Shown: positions 37,143 through 45,448, counted from the first letter of the stretch. The stretch: 64,000 nt of DNA from Marinicellulosiphila megalodicopiae (GCF_045862395.1 NZ_AP023087.1:3534001-3598000), one strand, 5' to 3'. The notes: generated by a model from the sequence alone, not told the origin. Translations and numbers: made by a program.

Positions 37143-37703
37143 AAAATCCCCAACAAAAACCCTTCATAAAATTGGCAACCAGCCCAGTAAAAACACGCCC
37201 TCCAATGGGGTCGAAAAAAGTCGAAACGTTGTACATCGAAAATTCTAAAAATGCTCACCCATGCTCAAACCCGCAAGCCAGATAACTAAAGGGCTACAGC
37301 TATTTTTTACCCCTGACCTGTGGAGCATTCCCAAAAATTAAAAAAAAACTCACAAAGCCCGCGCTCAGCCACCACCGTGGTAAGGGCATAATCTGCCTAA
37401 GTACCTTTTTTTATTTGAGAGGGGAATTTGCATGATTTTTTGATCTCAACAACGAATAACAAGACAAGTAAAAACTAATATAGAAAGACTTCAACTTGTT
37501 CTATTAAATCTTTTTAAATTAACTTTCCCGATCGTTAAATTATTTTTTAATGCTTTATATATAGGCTTAATCTATTCGCTAGTTCAATTGGCATTAATAA
37601 CAACACAACAACCTAATGTTTAAATATTTTGATAACAACTTAAGCAACGCGCTCAGCTATACCCGTAAGGGGGGCACCCCATCTAAAGTACCTTTTGATT
37701 TTA
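37143..37703. other. Non-coding presumed cos/packaging region with two imperfect direct repeats
   Basis: 561 bp without a gene between small terminase and Rz1. Two related segments occur at 37361-37411 and 37649-37696: each begins GCGCTCAGC, has a GT..GGGC-like centre, and ends CTAAGTACC-TTTT or CTAAAGTACC-TTTT, with 37-38 bases between the two end motifs. The position directly upstream of gpA/Nu1-type terminase genes is where cosN and cosB lie in lambda. The exact cut site cannot be read from sequence. Confidence 0.55.
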
Positions 37704-37976
37704 CTAATCAGTGCTTTCATTAATCCAATCTCTGATTGCTTGCTTGTCTTGATCACATTGCTTTAACTTCAATGCTACTAACTCCAATGCACTGCGCCAT
37801 GTCTCACCAATCAACGATGGTACGGGACAGGGCTGTACTAACTCAGTCGGTGGCACTAACTTAACCACCGAACTGGGCGTCGAACATGATGATGTAATCG
37901 CTATTGATATCATCATTACCGCAATCATTTGCAGCATCTTCGAGCTGTTGCTTAACCTGTCGATAACCCTCTGCAT
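37704..37976 (-). CDS. o-spanin lipoprotein (Rz1-like), nested with Rz
   Basis: 90 residues; a hydrophobic signal with lipobox ending TSSC at residues 28-31, then a Pro-rich segment (KLVPPTELVQPCPVPSL). It overlaps the i-spanin gene by 116 bases in another frame, the classic Rz/Rz1 arrangement. Spanins fuse inner and outer membrane at lysis. The start codon may be the first Met or one at residue 14. Confidence 0.83.
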   Translation of the reverse strand: MQRVIDRLSNSSKMLQMIAVMMISIAITSSCSTPSSVVKLVPPTELVQPCPVPSLIGETWRSALELVALKLKQCDQDKQAIRDWINESTD

Positions 37977-38193
37977 AATCTTCCCGCTGTCGTCGTGCCT
38001 GTTCGATTATTTGTTTATCAATCGACTGTTGCTTTTGAATACCGCTGATTGTTTGCAATGCTGAATCACGCTGCAATCGTGTTTGTATGATTGTGTTATG
38101 ACTCTTGTATAACATGACACCCATTAAACTAATGATGATCACCATTAGAATCATTGGGTTTTTGAATAGAGTTTTTATTGCCGCTGTCCACAT
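37861..38193 (-). CDS. i-spanin (Rz-like)
   Basis: 110 residues: an N-terminal membrane helix (PMILMVIIISLMGVMLY) and a long periplasmic coiled coil (TIIQTRLQRDSALQTISGIQKQQ...), as in Rz-type spanins. Overlaps Rz1 in a second frame. Partner is the lipoprotein above. Overlaps the preceding gene by 65 bases. Confidence 0.83.
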   Translation of the reverse strand: MWTAAIKTLFKNPMILMVIIISLMGVMLYKSHNTIIQTRLQRDSALQTISGIQKQQSIDKQIIEQARRQREDYAEGYRQVKQQLEDAANDCGNDDINSDYIIMFDAQFGG

Positions 38194-38362
38194 AAAATTT
38201 AAACCACGCTGAACCTGCCGTTACCATTGCAATCACAAACGCTGATTGCTCGGCGCTTGGCGTCTCTAACTGCATAAACCAATCGCAGCTTTTAAATAAA
38301 AGATTCCCAAACAAAATAGAAAACAATCGAGGGAATACACGATGCTTATTAAGCATGTCCAC
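38129..38362 (-). CDS. Small lysis-cassette membrane protein, possible holin/antiholin
   Basis: 77 residues. The middle part WFMQLETPSAEQSAFVIAMVTAGSAWFKFYVDSG is a pattern seen in small phage proteins near lysis genes; it has one clear helix. The start has in-frame Met at 1 and 3. The gene overlaps the endolysin by 14 bases. Holin, antiholin or unknown lysis factor are all possible; no direct evidence. Confidence 0.6.
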   Translation of the reverse strand: MDMLNKHRVFPRLFSILFGNLLFKSCDWFMQLETPSAEQSAFVIAMVTAGSAWFKFYVDSGNKNSIQKPNDSNGDHH

Positions 38363-38825
38363 GTTGATAACTCTCTATAAAGTGATCAACCGTTCCTGCA
38401 CCTTTGTGCGTGTTGTAATATTTTTTCCAATACTCAGCTAACGCAATCACATTTGTAGATCGGGGCAATGATTCTTTGACACGCAAATAATGAATCCTTG
38501 CCATCGCGGTTGCATACACCAGGTTAAATACTAATTGACGATGACCTTCTGTAAATCCCTCACCCATTACGATTGATAAGCATAAAACTTTACTCATTAA
38601 CTCAGGCTTATATGCTAAGTAATTTTTAAAAATATCATCATGCGTGGCCGGCTCCATTTGATAAATACCCAGTGCAGGACCACCACCCAACTGCTTTAAA
38701 TCTTTACCACCTGCAGACTCAGCGCACACAGTACCGATCAATAAATTCACAGCCGATTCACTATTTAAATCAAGAAAATCAAGCGTCGGAATAATCACTT
38801 CATCTTTTAATTGTTTTAAATTCAT
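38349..38825 (-). CDS. Putative endolysin (lytic transglycosylase-like)
   Basis: 158 residues with CAESAGGKDLKQLGGGPALGIYQMEPATHDDIFKNYLAYK: the Glu near residue 35 and GIYQME resemble the catalytic ES and GLMQ-like motifs of SLT-type transglycosylases, and this protein type is common in phage lysis cassettes. No signal sequence, so it needs the holin. The 3' end overlaps the next gene. Confidence 0.72.
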   Translation of the reverse strand: MNLKQLKDEVIIPTLDFLDLNSESAVNLLIGTVCAESAGGKDLKQLGGGPALGIYQMEPATHDDIFKNYLAYKPELMSKVLCLSIVMGEGFTEGHRQLVFNLVYATAMARIHYLRVKESLPRSTNVIALAEYWKKYYNTHKGAGTVDHFIESYQRGHA

Positions 38826-39052
38826 TGGTTATTATCCTGCGACGCTTTAAATGATTTATGTTTGTAATAAATACTAAATCCCAAACCTGCAACCGCACAC
38901 ACAATAGAAACAATACCCGCAATTGCCGTGATCTCTGGACTATGCAACCCAAGCCATGAGACTTTTTGCTCAGCATAAACACCAAGCCCGCCCGCAGTGC
39001 CGGTAATCCCTACCGCTTTACTTATAAACATTGCTCCCTCGTTGTGTGTCAT
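38822..39052 (-). CDS. Holin-like protein with two membrane helices
   Basis: 76 residues; hydrophobic regions around 12-25 and 42-62, a Gly/Ala-rich loop and a basic C-terminal tail (YYKHKSFKASQDNNQ), typical of class II holins. In-frame Mets at 1 and 8 could give two forms; GAGG lies five bases before the second. First lysis gene, ending in a four-base overlap with the endolysin. Confidence 0.7.
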   Translation of the reverse strand: MTHNEGAMFISKAVGITGTAGGLGVYAEQKVSWLGLHSPEITAIAGIVSIVCAVAGLGFSIYYKHKSFKASQDNNQ

Positions 39053-39067
39053 GCTTTTCTTTCGCCC

Positions 39068-39093
39068 AAAAAAAAGCCCTCGATTAAGAGGGC
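39068..39093 (-). terminator. Terminator after the tailspike gene
   Basis: Minus strand: GCCCTC-TTAATC-GAGGGC followed by eight T, 23 bases beyond the stop of the 39116-40504 gene. Perfect six-base stem. Confidence 0.82.
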
Positions 39094-39115
39094 GGTTAAA
39101 TTAATTTTCAAACCA

Positions 39116-40504
39116 CTACAATCTATATGGCACTTCTGGAAGCACCACAACACCATCAGAAATAGTGCCAGTGCCGGAATGATTTCGGATATAACAATTC
39201 GCTAAAGAGCTTTTCATGACACCAATTGGAGATCCAAAATCAGTACAGAATGACAACCACATTGTTACCGAGCTCCCCCAGACACCAAAAGCACCCCATT
39301 CCAAACCGCCATTATTTGGCTTATCACCATCGCTATCACCAGCTTTTGTACCAAAATGCCAAGCTCTTGTATCTTCATCAACGTGACCCACGTTAGATCC
39401 AACAGAACCTGAGAAGTAACCCCCAATTTCCGCCAATTTTGCACCTCCATGCATAGTTATCCCATTACAGGATTGCCTAGGTGTAATTGAATCAAAGTTT
39501 GTTCCTGATCCCACAGATTTACATCCAACCGCCAAAATATGAGGCGGGTAATCACCATAAACACTTCCAGCAAAACCATCTGCCCACGATTGCCCAACAG
39601 TACAATTAAAAAAAACTCCTAGCGTCCAATCCTCTATACTAAATACTGTAACGCCAAAAACATCATCAAATTCACCACTCATAGCGTACTGCGCAGTACA
39701 GTTATCTAAAACACCCCAAGACTCAGTTATAGTGGGCACGCCATTACCATCAGTGTCTTCGTAAAATCTAAAAGTACCACTTTTACCACCATAACCATCA
39801 AAGTTACGAATTAAGCACTTAGCTTTTCCACCAAGCCCCACCCCAGGAAAGTTCCGAATAACAAAAAGAGTTCTATCAGGCTTTGTTCCATCCAATCTGC
39901 GAACATAAACCAAACTCCCATTCACATATATACTATTTGGAGTCTCCGCCACTTCCGCAATACTATTTACGGGTTTTAAGTACATTTTAGATAAAAAATC
40001 ATAACCCCGAATAGATTGGGTTATAGTAGAAACCCAAACATCAGTATAAGAACCCTCTAACGCCCATGATTTATGATCGCCGGTAGCACCAGCGAGCGTT
40101 GTCACCCTTCCATGCATCGCCTCAAGTGTATAGTCTACATTCATATATGTAATATTCCCTGATTGCGTTGTACTAAATCCGTAATCATAAATACCAGACA
40201 TAACTAATATACGCGTTGCAACACCTGATGCCTCAACAGCTAATAATGCATCATAAATTGAGTTATAAGCATTAACCCAAGAGCTACCATCCCCCGCTCC
40301 AGTCGCATCTATATCTACATACAACTTATTTGGGAAACTAGCAGGATTTATGAAATCCTCAACTTTCTTATCACATAAAAATTGATTACCAATTTTGGTG
40401 AATGTCGGTGTTGGAAGACCTGGATTCCACCCCAACCCTGCAGGCGGCCTTTCGGAATAAAAATATGCAGAAAAATAAAAATCCGACTCTTTACTCCAAC
40501 CCAT
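39116..40504 (-). CDS. Predicted beta-helix tailspike / receptor-binding protein
   Basis: 462 residues. After a short N-terminal domain, KLYVDIDATGAGDGSSWVNAYNSIYDALLAV (residues 60-92) is the opening seen in right-handed beta-helix proteins such as phage tailspikes and pectate lyase-like enzymes; repeated turns of the helix follow. A tailspike that binds or cleaves surface polysaccharide is the likely role. It lies between regulator and lysis genes, far from the tail module, has its own terminator, and is 1 base coupled with the small gene upstream. Confidence 0.7.
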   Translation of the reverse strand: MGWSKESDFYFSAYFYSERPPAGLGWNPGLPTPTFTKIGNQFLCDKKVEDFINPASFPNKLYVDIDATGAGDGSSWVNAYNSIYDALLAVEASGVATRILVMSGIYDYGFSTTQSGNITYMNVDYTLEAMHGRVTTLAGATGDHKSWALEGSYTDVWVSTITQSIRGYDFLSKMYLKPVNSIAEVAETPNSIYVNGSLVYVRRLDGTKPDRTLFVIRNFPGVGLGGKAKCLIRNFDGYGGKSGTFRFYEDTDGNGVPTITESWGVLDNCTAQYAMSGEFDDVFGVTVFSIEDWTLGVFFNCTVGQSWADGFAGSVYGDYPPHILAVGCKSVGSGTNFDSITPRQSCNGITMHGGAKLAEIGGYFSGSVGSNVGHVDEDTRAWHFGTKAGDSDGDKPNNGGLEWGAFGVWGSSVTMWLSFCTDFGSPIGVMKSSLANCYIRNHSGTGTISDGVVVLPEVPYRL

Positions 40505-40785
40505 TACACAATCCCCACATTAATCAAACCAGCGACATCACTATAAACCCAAGCACCACTATCACCAGACTCATTCACTTTACTGCCACGACCTTCCAAG
40601 AAAACAAATCCACTATCTGCATCAGGCTCACTAGCTTGAGAGCAAAGTTTTACATCTGATAAATATAAATTATTAACAATTAACTTTTGACCAACAGAAA
40701 CACCAGCATCAGTAAGGGTGGGATGTGTATATAAATCAACCCAAGTGGATGCAGGTAATTTAATATTTGCTAACGTATCTGACAT
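40504..40785 (-). CDS. Small phage protein upstream of the tailspike
   Basis: 93 residues, beta-rich, neutral (SDTLANIKLPASTWVDLYTHPTLTDAGVSVGQKLIVNNLYLSDVKLC...). Unrecognised. It overlaps the tailspike start by one base and so is coupled to it; possibly an adaptor, decoration or chaperone for the spike. A terminator lies just upstream (40808-40836), so the pair seems to be its own unit or is entered through antitermination. Confidence 0.6.
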   Translation of the reverse strand: MSDTLANIKLPASTWVDLYTHPTLTDAGVSVGQKLIVNNLYLSDVKLCSQASEPDADSGFVFLEGRGSKVNESGDSGAWVYSDVAGLINVGIV

Positions 40786-40802
40786 AACTTTCTCTCAGGC
40801 AT

Positions 40803-40836
40803 AAAAAAACCCGCTCCTGAATTCACAGTGCGGGTT
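40803..40836 (-). terminator. Terminator downstream of the DUF1870-type gene
   Basis: Minus strand AACCCGC ... GCGGGTT stem with 15-base loop and T-run (40803-40809). Lies between 40785 and 40943; stops transcription coming from the regulatory genes. Confidence 0.72.
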
Positions 40837-40942
40837 AGATATAAAATAATTCTTAGGGTGCAAAAAAACAAACTACCTGATAAATACTACATAGTTGGAT
40901 CCAACTGATCAACTATTTTTTAAATAATTTTTCATTAACCTA

Positions 40943-41437
40943 TTATTTGTTTTTTTTGGCTAAACGTTTATTAAAAATTTCTTCTTGGCGTGCGTGCTCG
41001 ATTTGCTCATCTGTTTGTTTGTTTAACCATTTATATAAATAGCTATTTTTTAATAATGGTGCGTCACTTGTTAATGAAATATTGCCACTTTCTGCAAACA
41101 TAAACGCGCACACTGCTTGATGCAAACGCCAGCTGACTTTATTGCAATCGGGATAATCCACAATAAATTGATCAAACGTGTGATACCAGCGCATTAAATG
41201 CGTGTCGTCACTTTCTGGATAATCGTCTAGTGTTTCATCAATTAATAAATTACGCATTTGCGCCAAACCGTACATTTCCATTTCAATGTCGTCAGGAATT
41301 TTTGAACGGCCTGATTCCCAATATTGCCACGATCGTGTTGAAACTTTGCCGATCAATTCTGCGGCTTCGCTCACATCTAACATAAGTAAACGACGCATCG
41401 CCTGAAGTTCAAAATTATTAAAATCTCCAGAGCTCAT
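40943..41437 (-). CDS. YdiL/DUF1870-type HTH protein
   Basis: 164 residues. FNNFELQAMRRLLMLDVSEAAELIG..STRSWQYWESGRSKIPDDIEMEM reads like E. coli YdiL (DUF1870), an XRE-like HTH domain in the N-terminal third; the conserved C-terminal part has DQFIVDYPDCNKVSWRLHQAVCA. A DNA-binding regulator of unknown target. Overlaps the upstream gene by four bases. Confidence 0.75.
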   Translation of the reverse strand: MSSGDFNNFELQAMRRLLMLDVSEAAELIGKVSTRSWQYWESGRSKIPDDIEMEMYGLAQMRNLLIDETLDDYPESDDTHLMRWYHTFDQFIVDYPDCNKVSWRLHQAVCAFMFAESGNISLTSDAPLLKNSYLYKWLNKQTDEQIEHARQEEIFNKRLAKKNK

Positions 41438-42066
41438 AAACTATCCTCCAAAATTCCATTTTCTGTAAGAAAATTTAAAATATGATCCAGTTTTATTCTC
41501 TTATCTGAAATAACTAAATAATCACCATCTAATTTTAATTTTGTGACAGTCGATGTTTTTTTGATCTTAAGCCCCTTGGGTTTTGTATTTTTTAATGATT
41601 CTTCGATAATATTTTTTTGCTCTTTAATCGTTCTGATTTTGTTGTCTGCAAATATTTGAGGAATCATTTTTGCACTTAAATCTACAAGATCAACTTTCTT
41701 TTCAATACCTGTAGCAGGGTCTATATATCGTACTGATCCTGTTGATGCAATTTTGTTTTGCTCTTCAATATTTAGCATCGACAATGCATTCAAAAGTGTT
41801 TTTTGTCCCGCGTATCCAATCACTAATTTGGGATCAATTCGATTATGAGCAATCATCGGAATATAAACAGCAATTCCTTTTTTAAGTGCAGATAGGTCAA
41901 TATTTCTATTTTCTAATTCCAACCAAATTGCAGCTAAATACGTTAAATGTTTGGCTGTGTATTCAAGCGAAACAGCAAATAAGTCTTTTAATTGCTTGGT
42001 ATTGAGTTTTGATAGATTTTCAATTTCTGGTAACTGGTTATTTCTAATATCAATATTAGTCATCAT
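41434..42066 (-). CDS. Hypothetical phage protein
   Basis: 210 residues, largely helical, Lys-rich at the C-terminal side (LKNTKPKGLKIKKTSTVTKLKLDG). No family recognised; the middle has VRYIDPATGIEKKVDLVDLSAK, possibly a ligand or partner-binding loop. Overlaps neighbours on both sides (4 and 11 bases), so it is part of the same tight operon as the DUF1870-type and zinc-finger genes. Confidence 0.6.
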   Translation of the reverse strand: MMTNIDIRNNQLPEIENLSKLNTKQLKDLFAVSLEYTAKHLTYLAAIWLELENRNIDLSALKKGIAVYIPMIAHNRIDPKLVIGYAGQKTLLNALSMLNIEEQNKIASTGSVRYIDPATGIEKKVDLVDLSAKMIPQIFADNKIRTIKEQKNIIEESLKNTKPKGLKIKKTSTVTKLKLDGDYLVISDKRIKLDHILNFLTENGILEDSL

Positions 42067-42694
42067 TATTCTCTTCTATGTTTGTTATTTTTTGATCTAA
42101 GATTCGAAGTCTGCTTAATTCTTTTCTCTGATAATGCATTCTAAGCGCTCTACGAGAGCGCTCTATATACTTGGCATATTTGACTGGATCTGTTTCTTTT
42201 AAATTTTGGACATACTTAGATCTCCATTCACTTGTTGCTTTATTTTCTTTTGATTTAATTAGCTTCTGTTCTTTTTGAGATAGTTTTGAAATTCGCTCTA
42301 ACTTTTTTTCATATCGATGTTTATTATAATTTTCATCGCTTTCTAATCGTTGTTGATACCGTTTTTTATTGTGATCTGGATCATCAGCGACCTGTTTTAT
42401 ATATCGTTTTAAATGTTTGTTGTTTATCTGTTGCTTTCTACATATTTCAGAACATGTGTTACGTTTTACACTAAAACTATCATCATTAATTTTACCACCA
42501 CAAATCACGCACGGTCCGCGTCTGCATGTTTTACACGCAAGTATTAATCCTTTTTTTAATGATGTTTGATCAATTTCAACTGTGTTACCGCAAGCGCATT
42601 TGCACAGCCAAATTTTTACATTATTTCGACCATGCTTCACTAAGGCAACATTTTTAATCACAGTTAAATTGCCAAAATGTTCACCTGACATCAT
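42056..42694 (-). CDS. Zinc-ribbon phage protein
   Basis: 212 residues. N-terminal zinc ribbon (WLCKCACGNTVEID, then CKTCRR) and a second treble-clef-like set (CVICGG...CSEIC) followed by a long, highly basic helix (KKRYQQRLESDENYNKHRYEKKLERI). The opening GEHFGNLTVIKNV..W.CKCACGN resembles the N-terminus of phage HNH/AP2-type DNA-binding proteins, but no HNH or AP2 domain is present. Likely nucleic-acid binding. Confidence 0.65.
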   Translation of the reverse strand: MMSGEHFGNLTVIKNVALVKHGRNNVKIWLCKCACGNTVEIDQTSLKKGLILACKTCRRGPCVICGGKINDDSFSVKRNTCSEICRKQQINNKHLKRYIKQVADDPDHNKKRYQQRLESDENYNKHRYEKKLERISKLSQKEQKLIKSKENKATSEWRSKYVQNLKETDPVKYAKYIERSRRALRMHYQRKELSRLRILDQKITNIEENNDD

Positions 42695-42755
42695 ATTTAC
42701 AACTCCAACTTAAGGTCATCTAAGGAACAAAAGCCCCGTAGGGCTTGGTGTTTAG

Positions 42756-43214
42756 TTATTTTTCTGACCAGTCACCGCATTCGTCTTGAATCCAATCTTC
42801 TGGGTCGTTTGATGCTAAAGTGATATTGTTTGCGTCAATTGTTAAATCTCTTAATACTGTCCACACTTCAAATAAGTCATTTTTTGTTTTGATCGCTTCG
42901 CAGTATTCGTTGATTTCTTCAAGTTCATCTTTTAAATCTGAGTCATCAAAATCGCTTTCACAAATTTGATCAATCAATTCAAGTACGCGATCCGCACCGC
43001 CATCAACTGAAATTGTAAATTTAGGATCAGGGCGTGAATAATCGTTACCCAAATAACCGTTGCCCGCTTGAAACATTGCGCAAAAAGTTTGATCACCAAT
43101 TTCAATATCACAAAAAATATCCGCTTGATGTAATACATAATCGCTTGAGAAGTTTGAAGAAACCACTTTTGAGTTGTGGTAGTTGTGATCGAAAGAAGTA
43201 GTTGAAATATTCAT
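42756..43214 (-). CDS. Hypothetical acidic phage protein
   Basis: 152 residues, very acidic C-terminal half (ESDFDDSDLKDELEEINEY, NDPEDWIQDECGDW). N-terminal half is beta-like (VLHQADIFCDIEIGDQTFCAMFQAGNGYLG). No known domain; overall acidity suggests a protein-binding or DNA-mimic type, without further evidence. It has its own promoter region and the shared leader of the decoration gene. Confidence 0.6.
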   Translation of the reverse strand: MNISTTSFDHNYHNSKVVSSNFSSDYVLHQADIFCDIEIGDQTFCAMFQAGNGYLGNDYSRPDPKFTISVDGGADRVLELIDQICESDFDDSDLKDELEEINEYCEAIKTKNDLFEVWTVLRDLTIDANNITLASNDPEDWIQDECGDWSEK

Positions 43215-43266
43215 AATGTGTCTCGCTTTAATTTTGCTTCGAGCCGTTCTCGTAAGCTATGTAGGT

Positions 43267-43295
43267 ATATTAGTTCGCAATCACGAACAATGCAA
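43267..43295 (-). promoter_or_regulatory. Candidate promoter of the acidic protein gene
   Basis: Minus strand TTGCAT (43290-43295), 17-bp spacer, TAATAT (43267-43272), 53 bases upstream of the start at 43214. The 13-mer AAGCATAAAGTGT occurs upstream here (43329-43341) and again at 43755-43767. Confidence 0.5.
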
Positions 43296-43370
43296 GCGAT
43301 TTAATTAAATAAATGTAAAATAATTTTCAAGCATAAAGTGTGGGCGGATAATACAGAAAGAATATTTTGT

Positions 43371-43697
43371 TTAACTAATAACTTCCTCCAACTCCAACAC
43401 TTCGCCATACCAGTCAACCAACTCAAGTATGGCGTCACTGCTCATCTCTACTCGATCAATGTAATATGAAGTCACTTCTTTGAGTTCTGCTATGGAATCA
43501 AACTCGATCAACTGACCTGCCAAACATCCGCTTGTTTTATTACCTGCTTCGTCATAGTTGAATACTGAAATATTGACTTTGAATTGACATTCTTTATGCC
43601 CTTCTACTTTACAGTCCCACCCACGGTACTCATAAATAACCGATTTAGATCCGTTTTCTGTATAAACATCCATTTTTCTAGCTTTTTTTAAGTTCAT
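43371..43697 (-). CDS. Hypothetical phage protein
   Basis: 108 residues, mixed alpha/beta, acidic end (VDWYGEVLELEEVIS). No family recognised. The N-terminus carries NLKKARKMDVYTENGSKSVIYEYRGWDC. The upstream region has the AAGCATAAAGTGT element at 43755-43767 and possible -10 bases, so this gene probably has its own promoter, divergent from the membrane protein gene at 43859. Confidence 0.58.
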   Translation of the reverse strand: MNLKKARKMDVYTENGSKSVIYEYRGWDCKVEGHKECQFKVNISVFNYDEAGNKTSGCLAGQLIEFDSIAELKEVTSYYIDRVEMSSDAILELVDWYGEVLELEEVIS

Positions 43698-43858
43698 TGC
43701 TTTCCCTTAACCTCGTTATTCCTTTTGTTGATTAAAATTGTCATATTAATTTATAAGCATAAAGTGTACCTGTCTAATAATTGTCACCCCCTAAGATAAT
43801 AGTTTAATATAGCGCTCCCAGATAAATAGGGGAAAATCATTTATAAAAGGTATTTACT

Positions 43859-44464
43859 ATGAAAGACACAGCAAACCATATAATAAAAGAAAAAATCAAA
43901 CACCCTTTCTGGTCCGGGTTTATAATAGCTTGGTGCTTTCTTAACTGGAAGGTATTCGTGGATTGCATCTTTAAATTTTCCGAGATAGATTCGAGCTACT
44001 TAACCGACAACCTTATTGGTATAAATGATAGTGCTCTATTTTTTGCAATATCAATTGGATTATTCAATGTAATAATTTCTCCAATTCTAAATGATTTTTT
44101 AAATTCATTAGCAATTAGCATTCAAAATAGAATTAAAAAAATGTATATATTTATAACAAATGAAAGAATTGTAACTAAGAATGAATTAGAAACATACAAT
44201 GCAGATTTAAACAATAAAGAGGTTGCGTTTGAAAAAATATCAAATGAAAATGATGAATTATCATCCAGTATAAATATTTACAAAAACGATAATATATGTA
44301 TCAAAGAATTTTTATTTCAACTCAATAGAGACTTAAAAATAATAGATAATGCACCCATGAGAGATGAAGAGGATATTGATGACCTTCAAAAAAGAATAAT
44401 TTCACTTTCTAATTTTGTAAAAAACAATGAAGTACAAACCATACTTTCAAGAGAAAAAGCTTAA
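43859..44464 (+). CDS. Accessory membrane protein with cytosolic coiled coil
   Basis: 201 residues. Two membrane segments (about 17-37 and 58-80) and a C-terminal helical, coiled-coil-like tail (NNKEVAFEKISNENDELSSSINIYK). The opening KEKIKHPFWSGFIIAWCFLNWKVF follows the N/H-P-F-x-G-F-I-x-x-W-x-x-x-N-W pattern found in a family of small phage and mobile-element membrane proteins. Plus strand amid minus-strand late genes, AT-rich, and convergent with a tail-anchored gene: a moron-like accessory gene, possibly exclusion or abortive infection. Confidence 0.65.
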   Translation: MKDTANHIIKEKIKHPFWSGFIIAWCFLNWKVFVDCIFKFSEIDSSYLTDNLIGINDSALFFAISIGLFNVIISPILNDFLNSLAISIQNRIKKMYIFITNERIVTKNELETYNADLNNKEVAFEKISNENDELSSSINIYKNDNICIKEFLFQLNRDLKIIDNAPMRDEEDIDDLQKRIISLSNFVKNNEVQTILSREKA

Positions 44465-44513
44465 CCCCCCACCCCCCCTTGAAATATCAGTAAAGAAATA
44501 AAAAATACTTTGT

Positions 44514-44553
44514 TTTCCTGTTTTGGTCTACTTTTGTAGGTTAAAACAGGAAA
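44514..44553. terminator. Bidirectional terminator between convergent accessory genes
   Basis: TTTCCTGTTTT (44514-44524) pairs with AAAACAGGAAA (44543-44553), and inside it CTAC-TTTT-GTAG forms an upper stem. U-rich on both strands. Placed between stops at 44464 and 44565. Confidence 0.8.
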
Positions 44554-44564
44554 TGTGTAACTAT

Positions 44565-45353
44565 TTAAGAGTTTGACGTAATCACAGCAAGTACAACCAC
44601 AATTATAATCACTATAATTACTAACATCCCTTTCGAGCTAACACCTTCAGTTGAAGAGTTATTGCTTTCAGCAATCAAATCATAACTATTAAGTTTTTCT
44701 AATAATAACTCACGCTTATCTTTTTTAAATTTTTCGAAGTCATTTTTCAAGCTTTCTAGCTCTTCTTTAGCATCTTCAACATCTGATATTGCTGATTCTA
44801 ATTCATCCTCATATTCTTCCAAGTCTGAGAAGTCTGATTTTTTTAGCTTCATTTCTTTTAATAATTTCTGATTTTTGGTTAACTCTTCTTTGGCATCCAA
44901 AATACTGTCTTTATAATATTCAGTTTCTTCTTTAATGGACTCTGAAAATGATCTAACTTCTTCAGATATTTGAGCTTTTTCAATATTGAATTTTTCTAAT
45001 ACTTCCCTTAGCACTTGTTTTGCATCAACTGTATTTAATTCGACATCACCAAGATCAATATTATTTCGGTTCTTCTCTTTTTCCTCTTTTTCCTCTTCCT
45101 TAGAAACTGCTTGGCTAATTAACTCACTTAATCCGTCCTTAGTTGGATTGGGTGGGATGACAATATTTAAATCTCTGGCATATGCTATTTGTTTTTCTGT
45201 TGCAGGGTCAGGTTTTAATTTGATAATTTCAATAACAGTGGTTTCGTCTAATTTAGCTAGATTTCTTGCCTCTTCTTCCGTTTTCGCCTCATAAACTCGC
45301 GTTCTCATGCGGTTTGTTTTGATGCCTTTGCCTTTGATCTCATATTTTGGCAT
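44565..45353 (-). CDS. Tail-anchored coiled-coil protein
   Basis: 262 residues. N-terminal domain ~90 residues: KYEIKGKGIKTNRMRTRVYEAKTEEEARNLAK, then PATEKQIAYARDLNIVIPPNPTKDGLSELI, a motif common in accessory proteins of mobile elements. A long acidic coiled coil (120-220) follows and the last 20 residues are a single helix (MLVIIVIIIVVVLAVITSNS), i.e. a C-terminal membrane anchor. Convergent to the 43859-44464 membrane gene. No function known; candidate partner in a membrane-bound system. Confidence 0.65.
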   Translation of the reverse strand: MPKYEIKGKGIKTNRMRTRVYEAKTEEEARNLAKLDETTVIEIIKLKPDPATEKQIAYARDLNIVIPPNPTKDGLSELISQAVSKEEEKEEKEKNRNNIDLGDVELNTVDAKQVLREVLEKFNIEKAQISEEVRSFSESIKEETEYYKDSILDAKEELTKNQKLLKEMKLKKSDFSDLEEYEDELESAISDVEDAKEELESLKNDFEKFKKDKRELLLEKLNSYDLIAESNNSSTEGVSSKGMLVIIVIIIVVVLAVITSNS

Positions 45354-45448
45354 AACTATTATCCATTAAATTAAAACCACCATTTAACTAAATAACAACA
45401 ACACCCTCAAGTACTTTATGCGTTTATGAATAAATTCATCTTATTACA

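Noticed and set aside
37143..37260. Short open frame (60 codons) upstream of the small terminase gene on the same strand
   Set aside because: No ribosome site, runs into the terminase gene in another frame and lies in the presumed cos region.
44461..44480. C-rich run (two C6-C7 tracts) as a G-quadruplex or phase-variation tract
   Set aside because: Lies after the stop codon of the 43859 gene, only two G-runs on the other strand, no gene whose frame it would change.
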